DNA of 5,097 nucleotides from Flammeovirgaceae bacterium (GTDB taxonomy: Bacteria; Bacteroidota; Bacteroidia; Cytophagales; Cyclobacteriaceae). Both the position numbers and the translations under genes were made by a program. Shown here piece after piece: positions 1 through 5,097 of the stretch. Below the pieces are notes generated by a model. It worked only from the letters and a program-made list of their open reading frames with translations, was not told where the DNA came from and made no database searches. The number at the start of each line of letters is the position of its first letter. Position 1 is the stretch's first letter. The DNA lies in NCBI GenBank assembly GCA_003228395.1, contig QIDJ01000031.1, positions 1 through 5,097 on the forward strand, written 5' to 3'.

Positions 1-857
1 GCAGCCTCAAGCATATCCCACATGTGCCCGGGAATGACCTCAAAGCCGCTGAACTCACCTGCTCCTTTCAGCCACTCGCCTCCGTCAATGGTGATTACCT
101 CGCCATTGACATAAGCAGCAAAATCCGAAACTAAATACGCGGCAAGATTTGCAAGTTCCTGGTGTTCACCCACTCTACCAAGAGGTATGCGTTTAGCAGG
201 GTCGAGGTCGTCGGCAATTTCTTTTGGCATAAGGCGGCTCCACGCTCCTTCAGTAGGAAAGGGTCCCGGGGCAATTGCATTGGACCGAATACCGTATTTG
301 GCCCACTCTACCGCCAGCGAGCGGGTTAGGGCCAGCACACCGGCCTTGGCACAGGCCGAAGGTACCACATACCCTGACCCCGTCCAGGCATACGTTGTCA
401 CGATGTTTAAAAACACTCCTTTTTGATCTTTATGTATCCAGTTTTTTCCCGCCGCAAGTGTGGTATTGTACGTGCCTTTCAACACAATATCTACCACAGC
501 ATCAAAAGCCCGGTGCGAAAGCCGCTCGGTAGGGCTAATAAAGTTACCTGCGGCGTTATTAATCACCACATTCAGTTCACCGAATGTGTCTTCAGCACTT
601 GCAATCACCGCTGCAACCTGATCAAAATTTCGTACATCGCATGCAACAGGTTGCACTTGCCCGCCGGTTTCACGCTGCAAATCTTCTGCCGTTTTCTCAA
701 GCACCTCCATTCTCCTGCCCGAAATGACCAGGTTAGCGCCAAGTTGAAGCAGATATTTCCCCATAGATTTCCCCAACCCGGTACCACCGCCGGTGATCAG
801 TATGGTTTTACCTTTCAGCGCATCCGCTTTAAGCATACCGTCTGTATATTTTACCAT
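1..857 (-). CDS. SDR-family oxidoreductase, 2,4-dienoyl-CoA reductase type (C-terminus cut by window edge)
   Basis: Probable cytoplasmic NADP(H)-dependent reductase acting on an enoyl- or dienoyl-CoA in unsaturated fatty-acid oxidation. 285 codons are visible and no stop is reached. The Rossmann cofactor motif TGGGTGLG lies at residues 22-29, the second strand ends in SGRR (46-49; the arginines suit NADPH), CDV is at 73-75 and the NNAAGN motif at 100-105. The active-site stretch TTYAWTGSGYVVPSACAKAG (154-173) resembles mitochondrial DECR1: catalytic Tyr156 and Lys171 lie 15 residues apart, and Ser167 sits where classical SDRs have the Tyr of YxxxK. APGPFPTEGAWSRL (196-209) and ITIDGGEWL (255-263) are also family-typical. 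The ATG at 857 is chosen because it gives a normal N-terminus; a GTG at 866 and an ATG at residue 8 are alternatives, with no Shine-Dalgarno to decide. It is divergent from the OmpA gene. SDR membership is near certain; the dienoyl-CoA substrate is inferred from DECR-like motifs. Confidence 0.9.
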   Translation of the reverse strand, partial: MVKYTDGMLKADALKGKTILITGGGTGLGKSMGKYLLQLGANLVISGRRMEVLEKTAEDLQRETGGQVQPVACDVRNFDQVAAVIASAEDTFGELNVVINNAAGNFISPTERLSHRAFDAVVDIVLKGTYNTTLAAGKNWIHKDQKGVFLNIVTTYAWTGSGYVVPSACAKAGVLALTRSLAVEWAKYGIRSNAIAPGPFPTEGAWSRLMPKEIADDLDPAKRIPLGRVGEHQELANLAAYLVSDFAAYVNGEVITIDGGEWLKGAGEFSGFEVIPGHMWDMLEA

Positions 858-887
858 AATATTCACATGAATTTTATCCTAAATGAA

Positions 888-895
888 GAAAGATA
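888..895 (-). promoter_or_regulatory. possible -7 box for the SDR gene
   Basis: Read on the minus strand this is TATCTTTC, one mismatch from the Bacteroidota consensus TAnnTTTG. It lies 30 nt before the ATG at 857 and just downstream of a run of nine A/T pairs (895-903). I see no good TTG -33 element, so this is only a weak candidate. Confidence 0.2.
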
Positions 896-947
896 AAAAA
901 AAACCCACAGGTAAGCTATTAATTAAGCGGGTTTGATTTTAGAATTG

Positions 948-955
948 TAATTTTG
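948..955 (+). promoter_or_regulatory. -7 promoter box of Bacteroidota type for the OmpA lipoprotein gene
   Basis: TAATTTTG is an exact match to the TAnnTTTG -7 consensus recognised by the Bacteroidota primary sigma factor. It would start transcription about 20-25 nt before the ATG at 984. The nearest TTG upstream (933-935) is only 12 nt away, closer than the usual spacing of roughly 20 nt, so the -33 element is weak or absent. Confidence 0.4.
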
Positions 956-983
956 GCCTTTGCAATGAAATAATCAACATTTT

Positions 984-1928
984 ATGAACCGACTGTTTAA
1001 ATTATCCGCCATTGTGTATGTGATACTCCTTTCAGGTTGTGTTGCACAGAAAAAATTTGACGATCTGCTGGCTGAAAGGGTAAAAATTGAGGCTGATTAC
1101 TATGAAGTTTCAGATAAACTTGATGCCGCCAATGCAAAACTTGAGCGCCTCGAAGAGGAAATAAGCCGGCTCGATGAGGAAACCAAAGAAAAAAGCCTGA
1201 AAATCAGTAAGCTTGAAACTGATCTGGCAGCGCTTCAGGAAGAACATGGCCAACTGGAAACCTACTATAACAATTTGCTCACCAACAGTGGAAAACTAAG
1301 CCGCGACCTTGCCGAACAGCAAGAAAGGCTATTGGAACTGCAGGAGGGCCTGGATGCCAAAAAGAAAGAAAATGAAGCCTTGCTGACCGATCTGGTAGAA
1401 CGGGAAAAAAAAGTTTCGGAACTGGAAAAAATCATTGCGGAAAAAGATAAAGCGGTACAGGAGTTGATGGTTTCTGTGAAAGAAGCCCTGCTGGGTTTTT
1501 CGGGAAATGAACTTTCGGTTGAAATAAAAAACGGTAAGGTGTATGTATCGCTGGCAGAGCAGTTATTATTTAAATCGGGCAGTTATAAAGTGGACCCCAA
1601 GGGAGAAAGGGCGTTGGTGCAGCTTGCAGAAGCGCTTAAAACCTCACCCGATATAAATATCCTGATTGAAGGCCATACGGATAACGTACCGATTGCCACC
1701 AAAACCATCAAAGACAACTGGGACCTGAGTGTGCTGCGGGCTACATCCATAACCAGAATCCTGACCAGGGCAGGGGTTGACGCCACACGCATAACGGCGG
1801 CAGGAAGGGGCGAATATCAGCCTGTAACTTCCAATGCCACCGCCGATGGCAAGCAAAAAAACCGGCGGACGGAAATCATTCTGTCGCCTGATCTGGATGA
1901 GTTGTTTGAACTACTGGAAGCGAACTGA
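984..1928 (+). CDS. OmpA-family outer-membrane lipoprotein with long coiled coil
   Basis: Probable envelope protein linking a membrane to peptidoglycan, 314 aa. A short basic start and hydrophobic segment end in the lipobox LSGC, with Cys19 as the lipidated residue. Residues about 24-165 are a charged heptad-like coiled coil rich in Glu, Lys and Leu. The OmpA/MotB-like domain spans about 185-300 and carries GHTDN (230-234) and LSVLRA (248-253). Asp233 and Arg252 correspond to the Asp/Arg pair that binds the diaminopimelate of peptidoglycan in OmpA domains, with a few extra residues between them as in MotB-like members. GRGEYQP (274-280) and NRRTEI (293-298) complete the fold. The acidic tail is short. 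The stop TGA is followed directly by TAA. No Shine-Dalgarno is seen; the leader is AT-rich. The long coil suggests a spacer across the periplasm. The domain assignment is firm; the specific role is unknown. Confidence 0.93.
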   Translation: MNRLFKLSAIVYVILLSGCVAQKKFDDLLAERVKIEADYYEVSDKLDAANAKLERLEEEISRLDEETKEKSLKISKLETDLAALQEEHGQLETYYNNLLTNSGKLSRDLAEQQERLLELQEGLDAKKKENEALLTDLVEREKKVSELEKIIAEKDKAVQELMVSVKEALLGFSGNELSVEIKNGKVYVSLAEQLLFKSGSYKVDPKGERALVQLAEALKTSPDINILIEGHTDNVPIATKTIKDNWDLSVLRATSITRILTRAGVDATRITAAGRGEYQPVTSNATADGKQKNRRTEIILSPDLDELFELLEAN

Positions 1929-1942
1929 TAAGGAAAAAAACG

Positions 1943-1966
1943 GTTAAAAAGAGCGAAGTTAAAAAG
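1943..1966 (+). repeat. pair of 9-bp direct repeats GTTAAAAAG
   Basis: GTTAAAAAG occurs at 1943-1951 and again at 1958-1966, 15 bp start to start, in the gap between the OmpA gene and the barrel operon. The second copy abuts the inverted repeat at 1967-1982. They could be regulator half-sites or chance in AT-rich DNA. Confidence 0.45.
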
Positions 1967-1982
1967 TGAACAGAACTGTTCA
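1967..1982. promoter_or_regulatory. 16-bp inverted repeat, candidate operator
   Basis: Perfect 7-bp arms TGAACAG and CTGTTCA are separated by AA. A 2-nt spacer makes a poor RNA hairpin but fits a site bound by a dimeric regulator. It lies 40-55 nt ahead of the GTG of the barrel gene, near where a -33 region would fall. No regulator gene is in the window, so the role is inferred. Confidence 0.35.
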
Positions 1983-1994
1983 GTTAATAGCTTA

Positions 1995-2014
1995 TTTTCA
2001 TAATTTTATGAAAA
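1995..2014. promoter_or_regulatory. 20-bp inverted repeat overlapping the barrel gene's leader
   Basis: Perfect 9-bp arms TTTTCATAA and TTATGAAAA are separated by TT. As RNA it could fold with a 7-bp stem and 6-nt loop. It contains TAATTTTA (2001-2008), one mismatch from a TAnnTTTG -7 box, and the ATG at 2008-2010. It ends 7 nt before the GTG start at 2022, so it could be an operator over the promoter or a structure affecting translation. Both roles are inferred. Confidence 0.35.
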
Positions 2015-2021
2015 ATATTAC

Positions 2022-2657
2022 GTGAAGCCCCTCATTGTCATTTGTTTAGCTTTAGCGCTAATTTTTACTCCAGAAGTTGGTTTACTGGCACAACCAAACA
2101 TCGGAATATATGGCGGTTTTAACAATTCCAGCTTATCCGGTGATGCGCCCAAAGATGCAATTTATACCCCCCGGATAGGTTTTCTGACCGGTCTTAATAT
2201 TGATTTCAAAATCAGCGATGAGGTTCTGCTAAGCTTTCAGCCCGGGTATGGTACTGCAGGTGCAAAGCTGGCTCTAAAAGATAATACAGGAGAAAAATAC
2301 ATTGACAGTATTGATATATCCCTGAATTATTTGATTCTGCCGGTAATGATCAACATTATCTCTAATAATCAGCGGTTTTATTTTAACAGCGGGATCGAGG
2401 TTGGCCTGCTTACCAAAGCCTCTGCATATAACGGAGCAGAAACGGTGGACCTCCAGTCGGAAATAAATGAAGTCAATGTTACGGCAAACTTTGGCCTTAC
2501 GTACCTGATTCCGATAGGTAAGCCATTCTTGTTTTTTGACCTGCGGTACTCGCAAGGATTGATTAATATTTCATATTCCGGCAACAATAGCTCGTATGTT
2601 CCAAGGATTAAATCCAGCGGACTGAAATTCCGAACCGGAATTCAAATACCTCTATAA
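2022..2657 (+). CDS. PorT-like outer-membrane beta-barrel protein
   Basis: Predicted 211-aa outer-membrane protein. The start MKPLIVICLALALIF is a signal peptide, probably cleaved after Ala23 (GLLA|QP). The mature part has the alternating pattern of a small barrel of the outer-membrane beta-barrel (PorT-like) group common in Bacteroidota: NIGIYGGFN near the start, a strand ending in FQPGYG, the strands NYLILPVMINI and FYFNSGIEVGLLT, FDLRYSQGLINIS, and a last strand LKFRTGIQIPL. Length and pattern fit the family; the function is unknown. The GTG is the first usable in-frame start, because no in-frame ATG lies upstream. It overlaps the TGA of the mini-ORF MKNIT begun by the ATG at 2008. One extra base in the A5 run at 2011-2015 would instead give an MKKYYVKPLIVI start, so the annotated start is uncertain. 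It forms an operon with the next gene, 4 nt away. Confidence 0.82.
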   Translation: MKPLIVICLALALIFTPEVGLLAQPNIGIYGGFNNSSLSGDAPKDAIYTPRIGFLTGLNIDFKISDEVLLSFQPGYGTAGAKLALKDNTGEKYIDSIDISLNYLILPVMINIISNNQRFYFNSGIEVGLLTKASAYNGAETVDLQSEINEVNVTANFGLTYLIPIGKPFLFFDLRYSQGLINISYSGNNSSYVPRIKSSGLKFRTGIQIPL

Positions 2658-2661
2658 GTCC

Positions 2662-3651
2662 ATGAATAATCTGGTCAAGATACAGCAAAAAACTTCCTTC
2701 AAATATGTAGTGAAAAATATTATATCTTTAATCCTTTTCGCTCTTACTATTTTTCAGGTCAATGCCCAGGATAATCCTTCAGCGCAGCAAAATCTTCCTG
2801 CATTAAACCAACATACTTTTATTCCAAATTCGTTTGTCGGTCAGCCATTTTTGAATACCTATTATAACAACGAGCTCGGTTTTGCTCAATCTTCAACAAT
2901 CAGATTTCCACTTCTTGAAATTGATGGCAAGCCTATATTTGGTGAAAGCGGTGGCGTATTATTCATGAACCTGAGTTTTGAATACCAGCAAAAAGTGAAA
3001 GAATGGATGGCGCTCTCTGTTAAGGTAAAAGTTGCTACGCGAATTGGAACGGATGTGAAAAGTCTGCTCTCTCAGGGAATTAACTCTGTTGGCTATTTCG
3101 ATATAAGCTGGATTTTCAGGCTGGCACAAACTGAAAAATTACAGTTATCAACCATCATGAGTGTACGTAATGCCAAAGGTAACTTTATCAATATTACCCG
3201 TTTTGTTGAAGATATAATCAACGGAGTACCCAATCCAAGCATATCCCAACAAGTGCCGGCACTTACCGGAGGAGGAGGTTTACGGTTTGCGTATGGGATC
3301 AATGATCTTTGGGGATTTTATACCATGGCTGATCTCCATTATGGCGAACGTTTTGGGCGAGGTGAGTCAGCTATTATTTACCGGGTTGGTGGAACGTTTG
3401 ACCTTAATTTATACAGACGGACTACGGTTCCCTTAGGTTTTTCAGTTTCGTATGTCATTTCAATAATGCCCGATTTGGTTTATCTTGCAGATAAAGCTGG
3501 TCATGTGGTATCATTTAAAGTGGCCTATACCGGCTCACCGGATCTCAGTCTTGGTGTTGAATTCTCTTTCGCCCAAATCCCAGTTCAGAGACTTGAGAAT
3601 AATCTTAATGTTTCAGGAGCATCCCTGGTACTCAGGTATTACTTCAACTAA
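2662..3651 (+). CDS. exported protein of unknown function, probable outer-membrane beta-barrel
   Basis: I do not recognise a named family. The 329-aa product has a long basic n-region (residues 1-18), a hydrophobic core at about 19-33, and probable signal-peptidase cleavage after Ala35 (VNA|QD). The remainder alternates polar and aromatic/aliphatic residues with turn-like GN, GD and GG pairs. Likely strands include VLFMNLSFEYQQKV, MALSVKVKVATRIG, GFYTMADLHYG, VPLGFSVSYVISI and the terminal ASLVLRYYFN. An aromatic-rich C-terminal strand is usual for outer-membrane barrels. The ATG at 2662 lies 4 nt after the upstream stop, implying co-transcription and coupled translation. A GTG at 2710 (residue 17) would give a more ordinary signal peptide starting KNIISLILF and may be the true start. 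No catalytic motif is seen; a structural, transport or surface role is inferred only from topology. The gene is convergent with the glycosyltransferase. Confidence 0.8.
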   Translation: MNNLVKIQQKTSFKYVVKNIISLILFALTIFQVNAQDNPSAQQNLPALNQHTFIPNSFVGQPFLNTYYNNELGFAQSSTIRFPLLEIDGKPIFGESGGVLFMNLSFEYQQKVKEWMALSVKVKVATRIGTDVKSLLSQGINSVGYFDISWIFRLAQTEKLQLSTIMSVRNAKGNFINITRFVEDIINGVPNPSISQQVPALTGGGGLRFAYGINDLWGFYTMADLHYGERFGRGESAIIYRVGGTFDLNLYRRTTVPLGFSVSYVISIMPDLVYLADKAGHVVSFKVAYTGSPDLSLGVEFSFAQIPVQRLENNLNVSGASLVLRYYFN

Positions 3652-3671
3652 ACCTTTACTGGCTAAAGTTT
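3650..3671. terminator. weak hairpin between convergent genes
   Basis: AAAC-C-TTTA (3650-3658) can pair with TAAAGTTT (3664-3671) around the loop CTGGC, with one bulged C. It spans both convergent stop codons and is palindromic enough to act in both directions. It is AT-rich and lacks a long U run on either side, so it is at best a weak terminator. Confidence 0.2.
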
Positions 3672-4385
3672 ATTTGCCCGCTTATCGTACTGCTTTAACT
3701 GCCTTAAATCTCCTGCCGGCAGAGTCCATTCCTGTCCCTTTTTATACTGAAAATCAGGAAACATGGCAGCTACTAGGCCATATCCCTGATCCAGAATGGT
3801 CCGGCTGATCCCGATTTCACCTGTTTGAATTAACTGATCTTTTTCCATATTAAAATCGGCTCCGGGCAACCCGTTGGGAAATACCTCTTTAAGCACCTCC
3901 ATAGTAGAATAAAGAAAAAACGACTGTACGTGAGGATCAAAAACCGGTGGAGTTTGCGTGGTATTTTGCGAATTCAGCGAAATACCGCATATTCCTGTAT
4001 CCGGATGCTTCCTGAATAATGCATGATACTTCATGAGCCAGCCATCTTCTGAAGGGCCGCGCACATTTGTATTCATCATCACCACATCGCTTCCATATCC
4101 CTGTTTCTTAAATTTCTTTAACCCGAAATCATAGGCGCCAATGTCTTTCTCCAGGTTGGATTCACGAAATATAAGCATTGAGATTACCGGGTATTTCTGT
4201 TTTAGCTTTTTATAGCGTGCTTTACGGCGTTCAATTTGCCGCTGCCGGCGCTTTTGTAAACCAGGAAACCGGCGGAATACCGGCTTACTCTCCGGCAAAA
4301 CGCTGTTTATGATAAATGTCAGGTCAAAATCAATTCCCGGGTCAAAGGATTGCGGATATTCAAGCAACGGTCCTAACCCGAACAA
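3663..4385 (-). CDS. glycosyltransferase-like protein related to rhamnan synthesis protein F; 5' end disrupted
   Basis: Probable cytoplasmic enzyme of surface-polysaccharide assembly. The intact stretch is 240 codons from a TTG at 4385. Numbered from there: FDLTFIIN (20-27), a very basic linker (38-64), FRESNLEKDIGAYDFG (73-88, like the R-x-x-N-x-G-x-D-F-G region of the family), MMNTNVRGP (103-111, matching the usual LNSSVRGP), W116, GICGISLN (131-138), HVQSFF (152-157, matching HVQS), and E190-IGISRTILDQGY (E plus LS...GY). These motifs in this order are typical of RgpF-like proteins. The donor and acceptor cannot be told. TTG is an unlikely native start; the expected ATG is at 4466, 4 nt after the methyltransferase stop and in the same frame, but a TGA at 4407-4409 interrupts it. 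The gene may be a pseudogene, carry a sequencing error, or use a downstream start. The next in-frame ATG is residue 70, too late for the whole domain. Confidence 0.75.
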   Translation of the reverse strand: MFGLGPLLEYPQSFDPGIDFDLTFIINSVLPESKPVFRRFPGLQKRRQRQIERRKARYKKLKQKYPVISMLIFRESNLEKDIGAYDFGLKKFKKQGYGSDVVMMNTNVRGPSEDGWLMKYHALFRKHPDTGICGISLNSQNTTQTPPVFDPHVQSFFLYSTMEVLKEVFPNGLPGADFNMEKDQLIQTGEIGISRTILDQGYGLVAAMFPDFQYKKGQEWTLPAGDLRQLKQYDKRANKL

Positions 4386-4466
4386 GTATTTTTTGCGACT
4401 CTTCCTTCAACGACGCTGAAGCGAAAACACGATCCACCCGGCCAGTTTCATATACAAAGGTTTCAT
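4386..4466 (-). other. interrupted 5' portion of the glycosyltransferase gene
   Basis: The ATG at 4466 opens MKPLYMKLAGWIVFSLQRR and meets TGA at codon 20 (4409-4407). The same frame then continues RKSRKKY straight into the intact body at 4385. With the TGA read as sense the whole protein would be 267 aa. A single CGA-to-TGA transition would explain the break. The adjacent frame, which is the methyltransferase frame continued past its stop, is open for 36 codons (4470-4363), reads DETFVYETGRVDRVF and looks more coding-like. Removing one A from the A6 run (4389-4394 on the minus strand) would join it to the glycosyltransferase body as ESQKYLFGLGP. Which history is right cannot be decided here. 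Confidence 0.5.
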
Positions 4467-4478
4467 CCTGTCATCCTG
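4463..4478. repeat. perfect 8-bp tandem duplication at the gene junction
   Basis: TCATCCTG is present twice back to back (4463-4470 and 4471-4478); on the coding strand this is CAGGATGA twice. One copy supplies the methyltransferase TGA, the other the glycosyltransferase ATG. With a single copy the two genes would overlap as ATGA, the usual coupled arrangement. It looks like a slippage duplication. Confidence 0.8.
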
Positions 4479-5061
4479 CAATAATCCCAAGTCCGTTGTG
4501 GTAGGGGTAATTGAAAAGTTGTTTTCCTGTTTGTTTTGCAATATCAATCACCGCATGCCGAACAGCCATAAAACTTTCCGTATCATGAAATATTGCACAT
4601 TGGCTTCGTTCTGCTGCCCACAGGCCGCAGGTAAACGTATCATCATAAGTATGTACAATATCCACATGGGCAAAATTGTAATGGGAATGGTCTTTCACAA
4701 TCCACTCCTGGTAAGTACACTTCTCTAAATTAATATTAGGATAGGCCTGCAGCAAACGCTTTGTGGACTCATAATGATTTTCTTTATGGCCAGAATGGAT
4801 ATCCCCTTCAAACGTATCTACGGCAACAACTTCTTGAAAAAAATTAGAAAAAATAACCGCAGAATACCCGAATTCCACACCAATTTCGATACACCGACCA
4901 CCTTGTATCCCAAACCTATCCATAATATCCGGAATAATTTGTTCCAGACCCTGCCAGGCGGATACTACATCTATGGATTTTGGTGGATCAGCCTTCTTCA
5001 CCGGAATATATTCCGGTATAGGATAAACAATTTTTTTCAGTATGGACTTCCTCAATCCCAT
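4471..5061 (-). CDS. class I SAM-dependent methyltransferase (Methyltransf_24-like)
   Basis: Probable small-molecule or sugar methyltransferase of a polysaccharide cluster, 196 aa, cytoplasmic, with no signal peptide or membrane span. The SAM-binding motif I is CIEIGVEFGYSAVIF (57-71), where acidic Glu59 and the Gly61/Gly65 loop are followed by Ser67. The end of the second strand is VVAVDTFEGD (78-87), with Asp82 the likely ribose contact. FAHVDIVHTYDDT (130-142) and CAIFHDTE (155-162) supply the Asp/His-rich pocket seen in the family members that resemble cephalosporin hydroxylase or macrocin-type methyltransferases. HNGLGII near the C-terminus is also typical. The length is slightly short but complete. 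The start ATG at 5061 gives a basic N-terminus; no Shine-Dalgarno. It lies immediately upstream of the glycosyltransferase-like gene and is surely co-transcribed. Past its TGA the frame stays open for 36 more codons, so a lost C-terminal extension is possible. Substrate unknown. Confidence 0.88.
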   Translation of the reverse strand: MGLRKSILKKIVYPIPEYIPVKKADPPKSIDVVSAWQGLEQIIPDIMDRFGIQGGRCIEIGVEFGYSAVIFSNFFQEVVAVDTFEGDIHSGHKENHYESTKRLLQAYPNINLEKCTYQEWIVKDHSHYNFAHVDIVHTYDDTFTCGLWAAERSQCAIFHDTESFMAVRHAVIDIAKQTGKQLFNYPYHNGLGIIAG

Positions 5062-5073
5062 ATTAATGTACAG

Positions 5074-5097
5074 TTAATAATCTTCAAACCGGGTGCT
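5074..5097 (-). other. possible last codons of an upstream gene
   Basis: Reading into the window from its right edge, one frame gives STRFEDY and then TAA at 5076-5074, 12 nt before the methyltransferase ATG. It could be the end of another gene of the same operon. A second frame stays open past the methyltransferase start, so 24 nt cannot prove which, if either, is used. Confidence 0.25.

Noticed and set aside
187..896. Open frames on the plus strand across the left part of the window
   Set aside because: They lie antisense to the clearly conserved SDR gene and show low-complexity, unconserved-looking protein without domains.
901..934. AAACCC/GGGTTT inverted repeat as a terminator in the divergent region
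   Set aside because: Only 6 bp with a 22-nt loop, placed between two divergent gene starts where no transcript should end.
1583..1856. Minus-strand open frames inside the OmpA domain
   Set aside because: They are antisense to the conserved peptidoglycan-binding domain, a common by-product of its codon pattern.
3485..3808. Plus-strand 107-aa frame bridging the convergent genes
   Set aside because: It overlaps the 3' ends of two better-supported genes in other frames and has no recognisable signal peptide or domain.
4407..4473. TGA recoding (as Trp or selenocysteine) to explain the in-frame stop
   Set aside because: TGA ends the OmpA gene, followed directly by TAA, and the methyltransferase; the frame after 4473 soon meets further TGAs, starting at 4362-4360. 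No selenocysteine motif or adjacent hairpin is evident.
4316..4728. Plus-strand open frames over the methyltransferase/glycosyltransferase junction
   Set aside because: They are shadows of the minus-strand genes; the minus strand has recognisable motifs in the same region.

Overview
The window looks like a chromosomal segment from a member of the Bacteroidota, probably a Cytophagales-like lineage. The support is a PorT-like outer-membrane beta-barrel, an OmpA-family lipoprotein, AT-rich leaders without Shine-Dalgarno sequences, and a TAnnTTTG-type -7 box (TAATTTTG) ahead of the lipoprotein gene. The genus cannot be fixed from the sequence. There are no RNA genes, insertion sequences or CRISPR arrays.

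Layout. (1) Positions 1-857, minus strand: a short-chain dehydrogenase/reductase of the 2,4-dienoyl-CoA reductase type, cut by the window's left edge close to its C-terminus. (2) Positions 858-983: a divergent, AT-rich intergenic region holding the promoter(s). (3) Positions 984-3651, plus strand: three envelope genes. They are an OmpA-domain lipoprotein with a long coiled coil, then after a 93-nt gap rich in inverted and direct repeats a 211-aa beta-barrel protein and a 329-aa unrecognised exported protein that also looks like a barrel. The last two are 4 nt apart and almost certainly one transcript. (4) Positions 3663-5097, minus strand and convergent with the envelope genes across 11 nt: a class I methyltransferase (4471-5061) followed by a glycosyltransferase-like gene of the rhamnan-synthesis-F kind (3663 to about 4466), plus a few codons of what may be a further upstream gene. 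This is most likely the end of a surface-polysaccharide cluster.

How the genes relate. The plus-strand genes all concern the cell envelope: a peptidoglycan-anchored lipoprotein and two outer-membrane proteins. The minus-strand pair concerns glycan assembly and modification. The reductase is a separate metabolic gene, likely for unsaturated fatty-acid beta-oxidation.

The most unusual spot is the methyltransferase/glycosyltransferase junction. A perfect 8-bp tandem duplication carries the stop of one gene and the start of the next. The glycosyltransferase frame is then broken by an in-frame TGA at codon 20, while a neighbouring frame looks more like coding sequence. A second uncertain start is the GTG of the 211-aa barrel, which lies inside a palindrome-rich leader and overlaps the stop of a 5-codon mini-ORF. 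I see no convincing wholly new system. The best candidates for something undescribed are the 329-aa barrel with its partner and the repeat-rich leader before them.
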